A stretch of 64,000 nucleotides of DNA from Acinetobacter piscicola (GCF_015218165.1 NZ_CP048659.1:3286001-3350000), one strand, 5' to 3'. Counted from the first letter of the stretch, positions 45,261 to 55,094 are shown. A program made the numbers and translations. Notes: a model not told the origin generated them from the letters alone.

Positions 45261-45503
45261 TCAATATTTAGCTGTATATATTTCAGCTAAAACACGACTT
45301 TGAGTAAAGTTTGAATCTATCTTTTTAACTAATTCAACGAACAAATTTTCACTATCATTTAAATTAGAATCTAAAAGCTCAAAATATTCTTTATCCAATG
45401 TAACATTTTGATTTTCAATATATTCACTTGCCCACTGATTAATCTGTTGAGCATTCACCCGATCAAACCACAACACTATAAGCATTTCTATTGCAGTTTT
45501 CAT
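45261..45503 (-). CDS. Short protein, possibly the 5' part of an interrupted gene
   Basis: This 80-residue frame starts MKTAIEMLIVLWFDRVNAQQ and ends AEIYTAKY at a TGA. GAGAATAG-type purine-rich sequence precedes the ATG. The same frame continues past the stop into 44982-45260, so it may be a truncated version of a roughly 170-codon protein. It is acidic, cytoplasmic and of unknown function. Confidence 0.5.
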   Translation of the reverse strand: MKTAIEMLIVLWFDRVNAQQINQWASEYIENQNVTLDKEYFELLDSNLNDSENLFVELVKKIDSNFTQSRVLAEIYTAKY

Positions 45504-45570
45504 ATTACTATTCTCTTAGTTAAAAAATACTTAACTCAAATAATTTTTTACTTAATTTCCAAAATCATAT

Positions 45571-45598
45571 AAAAAATGCCCACCAAAGTGAGCATTTT
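45571..45598 (-). terminator. Terminator downstream of topA
   Basis: On the minus strand AAAATGCTCAC and GTGGGCATTTT pair (one mismatched pair, G-T) around TTTG, followed by TTATAT. It lies about 28 bp past the topA stop. Confidence 0.8.
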
Positions 45599-45625
45599 CT
45601 TGAAAATTTTTAATAAAATTAAAAA

Positions 45626-48268
45626 TTAAGCTTCAACCCATTTTCCATCTTGATAAACCAATGACCATTTGGTTTGTTTACCTTCAGGCGTTTCAGAACC
45701 AATATATTGCGCTTGGTTTTTACGGCTAAATTTCACCAAAGTTGGATGGCCATCTGGATCTTGATCAGGAGCTTGTAAGATAAATTGGTACTTTGGATCA
45801 ATCTGATCTGCAACTGTACGCAACTCAGCAACTTTAGGTGCACGTGTTTCACGAACTTTCGGGAACTTACTTGCTGCTAAGAACAGACCCGCCGCACCAT
45901 CACGTAATACAAAATAATCATCATGTTTGGTTGAGCGTAAATGTTCCATTTTGATCGGATCTACACGCGGCGGCGCAGGTTGACCATTTTTTAACATTTT
46001 GCGGGTGTTGTCACAGCTTGTACATGCGAAATAAGGACCAAAGCGTCCCGTTTTCAGCTGCATTTCGCCATCACATTTATCACAAGGAATAGTTGGCCCA
46101 TCATATCCTTTGATTTTGAACTCACCTTCTTCGAGTTCATAACCATTACAATCAGGGTTATTACCACAAATATGTAGCTTACGACCACCGTCAATGACAT
46201 AACTATCCATGGCCGTACCGCAGATTGGGCAGCGTTTTTTCGACATCAAATCTGCAGTTTCAGCGCCGTCATCGTCCGACAATGCAGCAAGTGACTCGAC
46301 AGGCGTTAAATTCAATGTCCCTTTGCAACGCTCTTTTGGCGGCAAGTTATAACCAGAGCAGCCAAGGAACACACCAGTTGTCCCTGTACGAATCTGCATT
46401 GGGCGTTCACATTCTTTACAATGTACTGCCTCAACTTCAACAGGAAGATTACGGCGCATGCCATTTTCACCCTGTGCAGTCGTCAAACGTTTCTTAAAAT
46501 CGCCATAGAAACTGTCGAGTAACTCTTTCCAATTACGCTCACCATCGGCAACTTTGTCCAGTTGACCTTCAAGATCAGCAGTAAAAGCATAATTCATTAG
46601 ATTGTTAAAACTTTCGTCCAAACGATCTGTAACGATTTCACCCATTTTCTCAGCATAAAGGCGGCGATTGTCGAGTTTGACATAACCACGATCTTGAATC
46701 GTTGAAATAATCGCAGCATAAGTCGAAGGACGACCAATGCCTTTTTTCTCAAGCTCTTTCACCAAAGATGCTTCGGTAAAACGTGCAGGTGGTTTAGTAA
46801 AATGTTGTGATGGATCAAGTTTTTCTAACTTGAGAATTTCACCCACTTTCACCGCAGGAAGTAATACATCATCATCTGATTTATTTTGACCACGAACTTT
46901 GGTAAAACCATCAAAAACTAAAGTACGACCTTTGGCTTTAAGTTCTACCCCATTGGCATCCACCAGAATCGTTGAAGATAAATATTCAGCAGGGGTCATT
47001 TGACATGCGACAAATTGACGCCAAATCAAATCATATAAACGCTGTGCATCACGTTCCGCGCCTGCGAGTTGATCACCTTTTAGTGCCACATTCGATGGAC
47101 GAATTGCTTCATGAGCTTCTTGTGCACCTGCTTTATTGCCATAACGATTTGGCTTTACCGGCAAGTATTTCGTACCAAATTCAGCTTCGATATGTGTACG
47201 AACCATATTCACTGCGTCATCACTCAAGAATGTTGAGTCAGTACGCATATAGGTGATGTAACCTGCTTCATACAAACGCTGTGCAAGCATCATGGTTTTC
47301 TTTACAGAAAAGCCGAGACGTGTACTTGCGGCTTGTTGGAGCGTCGAGGTGATATATGGTGCGCTTGGATTGACCTTCGTTGGTTTATCTTCACGGGCTG
47401 AAACTTTATATTCAGCATTATTTAAAATTTTTAATAAAGCATCGGTTTGGGCTTTATTTTGCAATTTTAAAGTTTTACCACCTTGCTTGACGGCTTCTAA
47501 GCGAATGTCATCTTTGTGAGACTTAGTATCTGCAAACACTTGCCAATATTCTTCAGGAATAAAAGCACGAATTTCACGTTCACGCTCGACCACCAGTTTC
47601 ACTGCCACAGACTGTACCCGTCCTGCTGACAAACCACGGGCAATTTTTTCCCATAGCAATGGTGACACCATAAAGCCCACCACACGATCTAAGAAACGGC
47701 GGGCTTGTTGTGCATTCACTCGGTTTAAATCAAGGCGTGTCGGCTGTTTAAACGCATCCTGGATCGCATTTTTGGTAATCTCATTAAAAACAACACGATG
47801 GTAACGGCTATCGTCCCCCCCGATCACTTCACGTAAATGCCAAGCAATCGCTTCCCCTTCTCTATCCAAATCCGTTGCGAGATAGATTTCGTCAGCATCT
47901 TTAGCGAGTTTTTTCAGTTCAGCAACAACATGCTCTTTGCCTGGAAGCACTTCATACTGCGCTTTCCAGTCATGCTCTGGGTCAACCCCCATACGGTTGA
48001 CCAATGCCGTTTGTGCTTTTTCAGCCTTCTGTGCATCTGTCAATTTGGCACGCGTTACAGGTTTTTTTTCTGTCGTTTTACTTGAACCACCTGTCGGTAA
48101 ATCACGCACGTGACCTACAGATGACTTTACAATGTAATCTGAACCTAAGTACTTATTAATGGTTTTCGCTTTTGCAGGCGACTCCACAATCACTAAGGCA
48201 CGTTTCTTGCCTGCATTGGGAGTTTCTGCAGTTGTGCTTTTGGTTGTGGACCGAGGAGCTTGCGCCAT
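45626..48268 (-). CDS. topA: DNA topoisomerase I
   Basis: TopA relaxes negative supercoils. The 880-residue type IA enzyme has an N-terminal Toprim domain ([36 protein letters not shown]), the catalytic Tyr in [11 protein letters not shown], and QVARRFLDR-like domain-II residues ([20 protein letters not shown]). The C-terminal part holds three four-Cys zinc motifs ([33 protein letters not shown]) and a final domain without Cys. It has a Ser/Thr/Ala-rich extension of about 20 residues before the Toprim domain. Length is typical of gammaproteobacteria. Confidence 0.98.
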   Translation of the reverse strand: MAQAPRSTTKSTTAETPNAGKKRALVIVESPAKAKTINKYLGSDYIVKSSVGHVRDLPTGGSSKTTEKKPVTRAKLTDAQKAEKAQTALVNRMGVDPEHDWKAQYEVLPGKEHVVAELKKLAKDADEIYLATDLDREGEAIAWHLREVIGGDDSRYHRVVFNEITKNAIQDAFKQPTRLDLNRVNAQQARRFLDRVVGFMVSPLLWEKIARGLSAGRVQSVAVKLVVEREREIRAFIPEEYWQVFADTKSHKDDIRLEAVKQGGKTLKLQNKAQTDALLKILNNAEYKVSAREDKPTKVNPSAPYITSTLQQAASTRLGFSVKKTMMLAQRLYEAGYITYMRTDSTFLSDDAVNMVRTHIEAEFGTKYLPVKPNRYGNKAGAQEAHEAIRPSNVALKGDQLAGAERDAQRLYDLIWRQFVACQMTPAEYLSSTILVDANGVELKAKGRTLVFDGFTKVRGQNKSDDDVLLPAVKVGEILKLEKLDPSQHFTKPPARFTEASLVKELEKKGIGRPSTYAAIISTIQDRGYVKLDNRRLYAEKMGEIVTDRLDESFNNLMNYAFTADLEGQLDKVADGERNWKELLDSFYGDFKKRLTTAQGENGMRRNLPVEVEAVHCKECERPMQIRTGTTGVFLGCSGYNLPPKERCKGTLNLTPVESLAALSDDDGAETADLMSKKRCPICGTAMDSYVIDGGRKLHICGNNPDCNGYELEEGEFKIKGYDGPTIPCDKCDGEMQLKTGRFGPYFACTSCDNTRKMLKNGQPAPPRVDPIKMEHLRSTKHDDYFVLRDGAAGLFLAASKFPKVRETRAPKVAELRTVADQIDPKYQFILQAPDQDPDGHPTLVKFSRKNQAQYIGSETPEGKQTKWSLVYQDGKWVEA

Positions 48269-48296
48269 AATGAACCGTCTATCCTATTTTTTTAAG

Positions 48297-48746
48297 TTAA
48301 ATTTCAGCCAAGGAGAATAAATATGCTTTCATATCTTCTAGCTGGGTTGCTCGAAGGTCTGATTCTTCATCCCAATAGAGTCCCACACAGTTAGCTTGCA
48401 TATGAATAGCATAAATACCTTTTAATGCAATGGGAAAATCATTAAATTTCGCATCGCCCTGCAACAGTTTAAGTTTTTGATCTTCTACACGTGCACGCAT
48501 CAAAGGGAGGCGAGCTTCTGGAATTAACACACTATAATACGCCACCATACTGGCACGACTTTCAGTTGCCATTGGTACTTTTGTCCAATCAGGCGCTGCC
48601 ACCAATCGTGGATGTAATCCCATTTTTCTGGCTTTTTCTCGCATCATACCCAGTGCTTTTTCTCTTGGGCTTACACGCAAACCAAAAATTGAGCCCATGA
48701 CAAAAACAATAACAATGACTGCTACCCAAAGACCTGTGTGTTCCAT
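48297..48746 (-). CDS. Membrane-anchored protein of unknown function
   Basis: The 149-residue protein has one N-terminal helix (residues 7-23, VAVIVIVFVMGSIFGL) followed by RVSPREKALGMMREKARKMG, a basic amphipathic region, and a soluble domain. It starts 28 bp upstream of topA on the same strand and may be co-transcribed. No family recognised. Confidence 0.65.
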   Translation of the reverse strand: MEHTGLWVAVIVIVFVMGSIFGLRVSPREKALGMMREKARKMGLHPRLVAAPDWTKVPMATESRASMVAYYSVLIPEARLPLMRARVEDQKLKLLQGDAKFNDFPIALKGIYAIHMQANCVGLYWDEESDLRATQLEDMKAYLFSLAEI

Positions 48747-48814
48747 AATTCACCTTTTTATTCCTATATTAGATTTGCATAAGCTGAATATAAAACGCAA
48801 GTTTGTTTGATAAA

Positions 48815-49771
48815 TTAATTCGCAAATAAAATTGGACTATATGAAATTTGTTTTTTACTATTCACCTGAATAAGCTCATATTTCTTTAATAAATATAAAC
48901 TTTCTTCTATTAATGTTTCATCTAAACATTTTTTTAAAATTGTCGTAAAACCGCTTAATGTTTTTGGATAAGGTTTATTCTGTGAATTAAAATAAGTCAC
49001 GAGTTTAAATTGAATTTCAGTTAATCTTTGTTCTAATACTTCAAAATCAGCAGTTTCAGCAGTTTCAGCAGTTTCAGCAGTTTCAGCAGTTTCAGCAGTT
49101 TCAGCAGTTTCAGCAGTTTCAGCAGTTTCAGCAGAAAAATCCTGTACTAATTTCCCTATAATATTTTGAAAATACTGTACTTTATTTTCATTAATTTTAA
49201 TGACTTTTAATTTTTTTAGCTCTTCAATCACTGCTTTTGCAATATCCTCCTCAATTTTTAAATTTGCCTTCAAAGAGTTAATTAATGACTCTACTTTTGC
49301 AGGTTTAGAAAAATTCGATTTGGTCAAATTTTCACAATATTGATAAAGCATTTTATTTAGATTGAATTCAGATTTAATTTCTTGTATCTGTTGATATGCA
49401 ATCAATGGCTTTTCATGGATAATTTTCACATCAAATTGTGCCAATTTAAGCAAATCCACAACATATTCCATTGAATGATCATTGGACATGACGTCAAAAC
49501 AATACTCTTTTGCTTGCATTTGAACGGATAATTGTCCTGCAATAAACGCTAAACCAAAGTCAGCAGCATCTTTGCCTAATTTAGGCATTTTTAAAATTTT
49601 TAATTTTCCATTTATCACAAATGGCGCAAGTTTTACCAATCCATCTAAACTAAAATTCACGGGTGATTTTGCATAAACAAGATAGATTAATTGATATTGA
49701 GATAAATATTTAAGTAGTTCTTTTTCGGTTTTATGTAAATTCTCAATATCAAGTAATAAGATTTTTTTCAT
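48815..49771 (-). CDS. NYN/PIN-like domain protein with winged-helix-like tail and (AET)n repeat
   Basis: The 318-residue protein begins MKKILLLDIENLHK and shows three acidic sites like NYN/PIN ribonucleases: Asp8/Glu10 in LLDIEN, Asp68 and Asp71 in KLGKDAADFGLAFIAG, and Asp98 in MSNDHSMEY. Residues about 135-205 and 240-318 look like two winged-helix or similar helical domains. Between them lies a run of about nine Ala-Glu-Thr units encoded by a 9-base microsatellite. It is a paralogue of the next gene upstream. An RNA-processing or RNA-binding role is inferred; no function is known. Confidence 0.65.
   Translation of the reverse strand: MKKILLLDIENLHKTEKELLKYLSQYQLIYLVYAKSPVNFSLDGLVKLAPFVINGKLKILKMPKLGKDAADFGLAFIAGQLSVQMQAKEYCFDVMSNDHSMEYVVDLLKLAQFDVKIIHEKPLIAYQQIQEIKSEFNLNKMLYQYCENLTKSNFSKPAKVESLINSLKANLKIEEDIAKAVIEELKKLKVIKINENKVQYFQNIIGKLVQDFSAETAETAETAETAETAETAETAETAETADFEVLEQRLTEIQFKLVTYFNSQNKPYPKTLSGFTTILKKCLDETLIEESLYLLKKYELIQVNSKKQISYSPILFAN
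49048..49134. repeat. In-frame 9-base microsatellite (about nine copies)
   Basis: TTTCAGCAG is repeated nine times without interruption, giving (Ala-Glu-Thr)n on the minus strand. Units are multiples of three, so slippage would change length but not frame. Confidence 0.9.
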
Positions 49772-49796
49772 GCGTCCCCCAACACAATTTTAATTT

Positions 49797-50804
49797 TTAA
49801 TTCAAATACATCTCATGACTATAAATCACATCATGCCCATTCCAATAAATATAACCTTTTTCAATCAATTCTTTGAGCAATAAACGCACATCTGCTTGTG
49901 GAAACATTTTTTCCAACAAATCTCGCAGCGCATAAATATCTTTGGGTTTATTGGTTTTTAATTCATTTAATTTTTGAATTACTTCCCACTGAATTGGATC
50001 AATTTTTTCAAAATCTTGATTTAAAAATGTTGTGTCACTTGCTTTATTTTGCTGCTTTTCCAACTCAGAAATCACCTGTTTTGCACCAGCACTGAGTTTT
50101 TCTAAAACAGCATCAATTTCTAATACTTTACGCTCTGAAACCCCATTTTTTTGTTCTAAATCAAGTTGTGACCATTGTTTCAACAATTTTTTGCGAAACC
50201 AAACTTGCTCATCCTGTTTTTTGACTATTTTTAGATTAATTAACATGCCCAATAAATGTTGGGCTTTTTCAGGCACAATCTGTAAACAATTGACAAGGGA
50301 ATTTTTTAATTTTTCAACCGTATTGGGTTTACCTGTCATTTTTGCGACAACATCACAATATTTTTTAATTAACTGCAAAGCAGGCTTTTTTTGAATCGCT
50401 TCAATACTTGGAAGCGTATGTTTTGATGCTTTGGTGGTACTTTCAGGTTCAACTTGAATGAAATGACAACTCAACTCCGAACTACGCAACATATCAATGA
50501 GCATCTGACAAGTTGGCATCGCAGAAATAACTTCAATATGGCTATCTTGCTCAAGTAATGCTAAAAGTTGCCCGACCACCACCGCATATTCATATTCTTT
50601 TTCAGTGGTTTCAGGTACATCTAAAATGATGATTTGCCCACTTGCAATCAGGCTTGCCAACTCCGTTAAATCATCCAGTGCAAACTCAATTTTCCCTGCA
50701 CAATTAAATAGATATAAAGCCGAATAATGTTCCATAATATCCCTTAACATTTTTAATGTTGGCATATTATTTTCAATATCAAGAAGTACGACTTTATTCT
50801 GCAT
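49797..50804 (-). CDS. NYN/PIN-like domain protein, probable pseudo-nuclease paralogue
   Basis: The 335-residue protein starts MQNKVVLLDIENNMPTLKML and follows the same layout as its downstream neighbour: LLDIEN, FALDDLTELASLIASGQIII (compare FSLDGLVKLAPFVINGKLKI), VVVGQLLALL, then two helical domains. Asp9 and Glu11 are kept, but the second site reads EKEYEYAVVVG and the third reads SAMPTCQM, so the acidic residues at both places are lost or shifted. It is probably a catalytically dead partner or a binding protein. It starts 26 bp before the neighbour. Confidence 0.62.
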   Translation of the reverse strand: MQNKVVLLDIENNMPTLKMLRDIMEHYSALYLFNCAGKIEFALDDLTELASLIASGQIIILDVPETTEKEYEYAVVVGQLLALLEQDSHIEVISAMPTCQMLIDMLRSSELSCHFIQVEPESTTKASKHTLPSIEAIQKKPALQLIKKYCDVVAKMTGKPNTVEKLKNSLVNCLQIVPEKAQHLLGMLINLKIVKKQDEQVWFRKKLLKQWSQLDLEQKNGVSERKVLEIDAVLEKLSAGAKQVISELEKQQNKASDTTFLNQDFEKIDPIQWEVIQKLNELKTNKPKDIYALRDLLEKMFPQADVRLLLKELIEKGYIYWNGHDVIYSHEMYLN

Positions 50805-50922
50805 AATTCAATGTTAACAATGAAATGGAAGTCAGCATTACACCGAGCTTTTACACAAAGGTCAAATATATTTTCCGTGCGATCTCACAATTTACAGCGA
50901 AAAAACAACCTCAGCCAATATC

Positions 50923-51168
50923 TTAATAGTGAGGTGGGCGATTGGTCATTGGATCAAAAGCTGCAACGCCTTCTGATAAATCCGCAGACTCCACACGCTG
51001 ATAAAGTAGCTTCATTTGTTTCTTTAAATCTGCAATTTCCAAACTTTGTTGTGCCACTTGATCATTTAATTGTTCGACTAAATCATCTAAAAATGTAATT
51101 CGGACTTGCAAATCTTCTATGGGTGCGGAAAATGACGCTTGATCATCAAAATTTTTCTGTTTAGTCAC
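50923..51168 (-). CDS. slyX: SlyX-family protein
   Basis: The 81-residue protein is a coiled coil (IEDLQVRITFLDDLVEQLND followed by heptads) and ends NRPPHY, the family signature C-terminus. SlyX function is not settled. The N-terminal 15 residues are longer than in E. coli. It is divergent from uup, with only 36 bp between starts. Confidence 0.88.
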   Translation of the reverse strand: MTKQKNFDDQASFSAPIEDLQVRITFLDDLVEQLNDQVAQQSLEIADLKKQMKLLYQRVESADLSEGVAAFDPMTNRPPHY

Positions 51169-51204
51169 TTTTTAGTCCTCACTGTGGGATGTTTAGGAAA
51201 CATT

Positions 51205-53112
51205 ATGGCCTATATTACTTTAAGGGATGTCCAACTTGCGTTTGGTGGACCTGCCCTGCTCGACGGCGCAAACTTCAGTTTAGAACGTGGCGAACGAGTC
51301 TGTTTGATTGGGCGTAACGGTGAAGGTAAGTCTACTTTACTTAAACTGATTGAGGGAAGTTTATTACCTGATGCAGGTGAAGTTTCCTTGCAAAATGGCA
51401 TCACCATTGCCATGTTGGCGCAAGATGTACCCATGGATTCGGGCAAAGTTGCTGACATCGTTGCTGACGGTGCAGGTCAAGCAGCTTCAGTATTAAAAGC
51501 ATATCATGAAGCGAGCGATGCTTGTGTACTCGGCGACATGGAAGCCTGTGAACGCATGGGCAATCTACAACATCAGATGGATCAACTCGATGGTTGGTCA
51601 CTTGAAACCAAAGTCAATGCAATTTTAAGTAAAATGGGCTTAGACCCAGAAGCAGACTTAGCAGATTTATCAGGTGGACGTAAACGCCGTGTGTTATTGG
51701 CTCGTGCTTTACTGACCCAGCCTGATGTCCTATTACTCGATGAACCAACTAACCATTTAGACGTTGAAAGTATTGAATGGTTAGAAAAATTTTTGTTGGA
51801 TCAAAACAATTTAACTTTATTGTTTATTTCGCATGACCGTTCATTTGTTGACAGCATTGCAACCCGTATTGTTGAGCTAGATCGTGGGATTTTACGTAGC
51901 TATGAGGGTAACTATTCACGTTATCTTGAGCTAAAAGAACAGCAAATGGAAGCTGAAGAAAAGCAAAATGCGCTGTTTGATAAACGTTTAGCTGAAGAAG
52001 AAGTGTGGATTCGTCAAGGGATCAAAGCACGTCGTACCCGTAATGAAGGTCGTGTCCGTGCGTTAAAAGCTTTACGTGAAGAATCGAAAGCGCGTCGCTC
52101 ACAACAAGGTAAAGTCAGTATGGCGACGCAAGAAGCACAACGCTCAGGTAAAGTGGTCTTTGAGATTGAAAATCTCAGCGTTACTTTTGGTGACAATGCA
52201 CCGATCATCAAAGATTTCTCTGCATTGGTCTTGCGTGGTGATCGTATTGGTTTAGTCGGTGATAATGGTGTAGGTAAAACCACCCTGATTAAAGCCATTT
52301 TAGGTGAGCAAGAACATACGGGCAGCGTTAAAACAGGAACACAGCTTGAAGTCGCCTATTTTGACCAACTGCGTAATGCGCTAGATTTAGAAAAATCAGT
52401 CAAAGATAACGTATCAGAAGGTTCTGATTTTGTAGATGTGAATGGTGGTCGCCGTCATATCTATAGTTATTTGCAAGACTTTTTATTCTCACCTGAACGT
52501 GCCCGTACACCTGTAAAAGCACTGTCTGGTGGTGAACGTAACCGTATTCTTTTGGCTAAGCTTTTACTTAAACCATCCAACCTGATTGTCATGGACGAAC
52601 CAACCAATGACTTGGACATGGTAACACTTGAGCTACTCGAAGAAATGCTCGGTGGCTATAAAGGTACATTACTTCTCATCTCGCATGACCGTGCCTTTAT
52701 GGACAATGTCGTGACGTCGACTTGGGTCTTTGATGGTAAAGGCAATATTGATGAATATATTGGTGGTTATCAGGATTATCTTGAACAGCGCCCTGACCAA
52801 ACCGTTGTGGATCAAAAGAGTGCAGTAAAAAAAGCTGCAGCAAAAGCTGAAGCGGCGGCAGCACAAGCTACGCAACCGAAAAAAGTTAAGTTGAGCTATA
52901 AAGACCAACGTGCTTTAGAGCAACTTCCTGCTGAAATGGAAGCTTTGGAAAAGGAACAAGCTGAAATTAATGACCTACTTGCAGATGGTTCATTGTTTGT
53001 TTCTGACTCAGATCAAGCCATGAAACTGTCCAATCGCTTAACCGAAATTGATGATTTATTGCTAGAAAAACTTGAGCGTTGGGAAGAGCTTGAAGAAATG
53101 AGTAAAGGTTAA
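51205..53112 (+). CDS. uup: ABC-F family ATPase Uup
   Basis: The 635-residue protein has two ATP-binding cassettes and no membrane domain. The first cassette shows GRNGEGKSTL, LSGGRKRRVLLARAL and LLLDEPTNHLD; the second shows GDNGVGKTTLI, LSGGERNRILLAKLL and IVMDEPTNDLD. A Lys/Glu-rich coiled-coil C-terminus, the Uup DNA-binding tail, follows. Uup influences transposon precise excision and has ribosome-related roles. I chose the ATG at 51205 (AGGA upstream); an in-frame start 22 codons earlier is unlikely. Confidence 0.94.
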   Translation: MAYITLRDVQLAFGGPALLDGANFSLERGERVCLIGRNGEGKSTLLKLIEGSLLPDAGEVSLQNGITIAMLAQDVPMDSGKVADIVADGAGQAASVLKAYHEASDACVLGDMEACERMGNLQHQMDQLDGWSLETKVNAILSKMGLDPEADLADLSGGRKRRVLLARALLTQPDVLLLDEPTNHLDVESIEWLEKFLLDQNNLTLLFISHDRSFVDSIATRIVELDRGILRSYEGNYSRYLELKEQQMEAEEKQNALFDKRLAEEEVWIRQGIKARRTRNEGRVRALKALREESKARRSQQGKVSMATQEAQRSGKVVFEIENLSVTFGDNAPIIKDFSALVLRGDRIGLVGDNGVGKTTLIKAILGEQEHTGSVKTGTQLEVAYFDQLRNALDLEKSVKDNVSEGSDFVDVNGGRRHIYSYLQDFLFSPERARTPVKALSGGERNRILLAKLLLKPSNLIVMDEPTNDLDMVTLELLEEMLGGYKGTLLLISHDRAFMDNVVTSTWVFDGKGNIDEYIGGYQDYLEQRPDQTVVDQKSAVKKAAAKAEAAAAQATQPKKVKLSYKDQRALEQLPAEMEALEKEQAEINDLLADGSLFVSDSDQAMKLSNRLTEIDDLLLEKLERWEELEEMSKG

Positions 53113-53133
53113 TTTCTATATTTTTTTAGCTGC

Positions 53134-53164
53134 AAAAAACTCCGCATTTAGTGCGGAGTTTTTG
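53134..53164 (+). terminator. Terminator after uup
   Basis: ACTCCGCA and TGCGGAGT pair around a TTTAG loop and are followed by TTTTG, with an A-run on the left. Confidence 0.88.
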
Positions 53165-53390
53165 ATTCAGACCCGAATTTTTCAATATGATCAACACGAT
53201 ATTTTCATTTTTTGATGCGCTAAAAATGCTCATAGTATTTTTAAAACATTATTTTCTGTCATTTTTTGTGCATTTATTTAGGTGCATTGATAGATAAAAA
53301 TAGCGCTTAAATCTATCACCATCAATCATCACACAAAATTATTATATTAAAATTCAAAGTTTTAGTAAAAATAAAACATCCTTCAAACAT

Positions 53391-53407
53391 TTGGCATCTA
53401 TTTTGCA
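53391..53407 (+). promoter_or_regulatory. Sigma-54 (-24/-12) type promoter
   Basis: TTGGCATCTATTTTGCA matches the consensus TGGCAC-N5-TTGCA, with GG at 53393-53394 and GC at 53405-53406 exactly 10 bases apart. It ends about 43 bp before the permease start, leaving room for a short leader. Use by RpoN is an inference. Confidence 0.75.
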
Positions 53408-53450
53408 AAACACCAGACAAACACAAAATTAAAATACAGGAGTGTTTGCG

Positions 53451-55061
53451 ATGCATAACCCATCTACAACAGATACTTTTGAGGATAAAGCCACTTCCTC
53501 AGCTGCAAATGAAACATTAGAAGATTACACATTACGTTATGCACCACATAGTTTTCGTCGTTGGAGCCCTAAAGTTGTTGCCATTACCGCATTAGGCGGC
53601 ATTGCCTATTTAGCTGATTTTTCAATTGGCGCAAGTATTGGTATGACGTATGGTACAACCAATGCTGTCATGTCGATCCTCTTCGCTGCGATCATTATTT
53701 TCCTGACAGGTATTCCACTTGCCTATTATGCTGCTCGCTACAATATTGATTTAGATTTGATTACTCGTGGCGCAGGCTTTGGCTATATGGGTTCAGTGTT
53801 AACCAGTATTATTTTTGCGAGTTTTACCTTTATTTTCTTTGCGCTTGAAGGTTCAATCATGGCGCAAGGTTTACTGCTCGGGCTTGGTATTCCGCTCTGG
53901 GCTGGTTATCTGATTTCCACAGTGATGGTCATTCCCCTTGTGATTTATGGCATGAAAGCACTGAGTAAATTACAAGTATGGACCACGCCGATTTGGTTAA
54001 TTTTGATGATTGGACCTGTGGCATATTTAATTCATAAAGAACCGAGTTTGGTCAGCTCTTTTGCCACCTATACAGGTACAAGCGGCTATGCACCTATGGA
54101 CATGGCAGCGATTATGCTAGGTGCAGGGATTTGTTTGTCGCTGATTATGCAAATTGGTGAGCAAATTGATTATTTGCGCTTTATGCCTGCAAAAACCAAA
54201 GAAAATAGCAAATCTTGGTGGATTGCAGTCATCTCAGCAGGTCCAGGTTGGGTCATTTTGGGTGCAATTAAACAAATCATTGGTGCATTTTTAGGTTTTT
54301 ATTTACTGACAAAAATTCCAGGTGTCAATGCAACTGAGCCTGTACAACAGTTCAATGCCGCTTTCCATGACATGTTACCGGGTTGGTTGGCGCTGTCTTT
54401 AGCCGTGATTTTAGTGGTGATTTCACAAATTAAAATTAATGTCACCAATGCTTATTCGGGTTCTTTGGCTTGGACGAGTGCGTATACCCGTATCAGCAAA
54501 CATTATCCGGGACGCATTGTTTTTGTCATTGTTAATCTTGTCATTGCCCTTGCATTGATGGAAGGCAATATGTTTGCGGTCTTAGGTAAAATTTTAGGTT
54601 TCTATTCTAACTTTGCCATTGCTTGGGTGGTTGTAGTTGCAACGGATATTGCCATCAATAAATATGTGCTTAAGCTGTCACCGAAAGAGCCTGAATATCG
54701 TCGTGACATGTTGTATAACGTCAACCCTGTTGGAATGGTTTCTTTCCTTGCGGCTGCGGGTCTGTCCATTGCTGCATTCTTTGGCTTGTTTGGGGATTTC
54801 CTTGCTGCCTATTCTCCATTGATTGCCTTGGTTGTGGCATTTGTACTGACTCCTGTGATGGGCTTAATCACCCAAGGGAAATATTATATTAAGTCTGAAA
54901 ATGATGGCATCAAAGAGCCTCGTTATGATGCTGAAGGTACACCTGTTGCGACGGTTTATCATTGTGTATCATGTCATGAAGATTATGAACGTCCTGATAT
55001 TATGTATTCACATCAACATAATGGCGTGATCTGTTCATTGTGCAAAACCATGGAAAAATAA
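53451..55061 (+). CDS. NCS1-family nucleobase/related permease with zinc-ribbon-like tail
   Basis: The 536-residue protein is a twelve-helix NCS1 transporter. FSIGASIGMTYGTTNAVMSI, RYNIDLDLITRGAGFGYMG, GEQIDYLRFMP and INVTNAYSGSLAWTSAYTR are characteristic of the cytosine/purine/allantoin group. The last 35 residues are unusual: Cys505 and Cys508 (CVSC), His509, then Cys528 and Cys531 (CSLC), which could bind zinc. The substrate is uncertain; cytosine, purines, allantoin or similar nitrogen sources are candidates, and the position beside urease and a sigma-54 promoter fits nitrogen scavenging. AGGAG lies 8 bases before the ATG at 53451. Confidence 0.8.
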   Translation: MHNPSTTDTFEDKATSSAANETLEDYTLRYAPHSFRRWSPKVVAITALGGIAYLADFSIGASIGMTYGTTNAVMSILFAAIIIFLTGIPLAYYAARYNIDLDLITRGAGFGYMGSVLTSIIFASFTFIFFALEGSIMAQGLLLGLGIPLWAGYLISTVMVIPLVIYGMKALSKLQVWTTPIWLILMIGPVAYLIHKEPSLVSSFATYTGTSGYAPMDMAAIMLGAGICLSLIMQIGEQIDYLRFMPAKTKENSKSWWIAVISAGPGWVILGAIKQIIGAFLGFYLLTKIPGVNATEPVQQFNAAFHDMLPGWLALSLAVILVVISQIKINVTNAYSGSLAWTSAYTRISKHYPGRIVFVIVNLVIALALMEGNMFAVLGKILGFYSNFAIAWVVVVATDIAINKYVLKLSPKEPEYRRDMLYNVNPVGMVSFLAAAGLSIAAFFGLFGDFLAAYSPLIALVVAFVLTPVMGLITQGKYYIKSENDGIKEPRYDAEGTPVATVYHCVSCHEDYERPDIMYSHQHNGVICSLCKTMEK

Positions 55062-55094
55062 TAAAACTAAAATAAAAATAGTTTGGTTAAATTT

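Larger units (their letters stand above)
53113..53450. other. Intergenic region upstream of NCS1 permease
   Basis: About 340 bases carry the uup terminator, an AT-rich stretch containing GTGCA half-sites near 53269 and 53282, and a sigma-54-like promoter at the end. No gene is seen. The GTGCA words could be half-sites for an NtrC-type activator, but the arrangement is not the usual dyad. Confidence 0.5.

Noticed and set aside
44982..45503. Selenocysteine gene because both in-frame stops are TGA
   Set aside because: There is no recognisable selenoprotein family, and no clear SECIS-like hairpin immediately after either TGA; decay or two small genes is simpler.
49048..49134. CRISPR array
   Set aside because: The 9-base units are perfectly contiguous without spacers and lie inside a coding frame.
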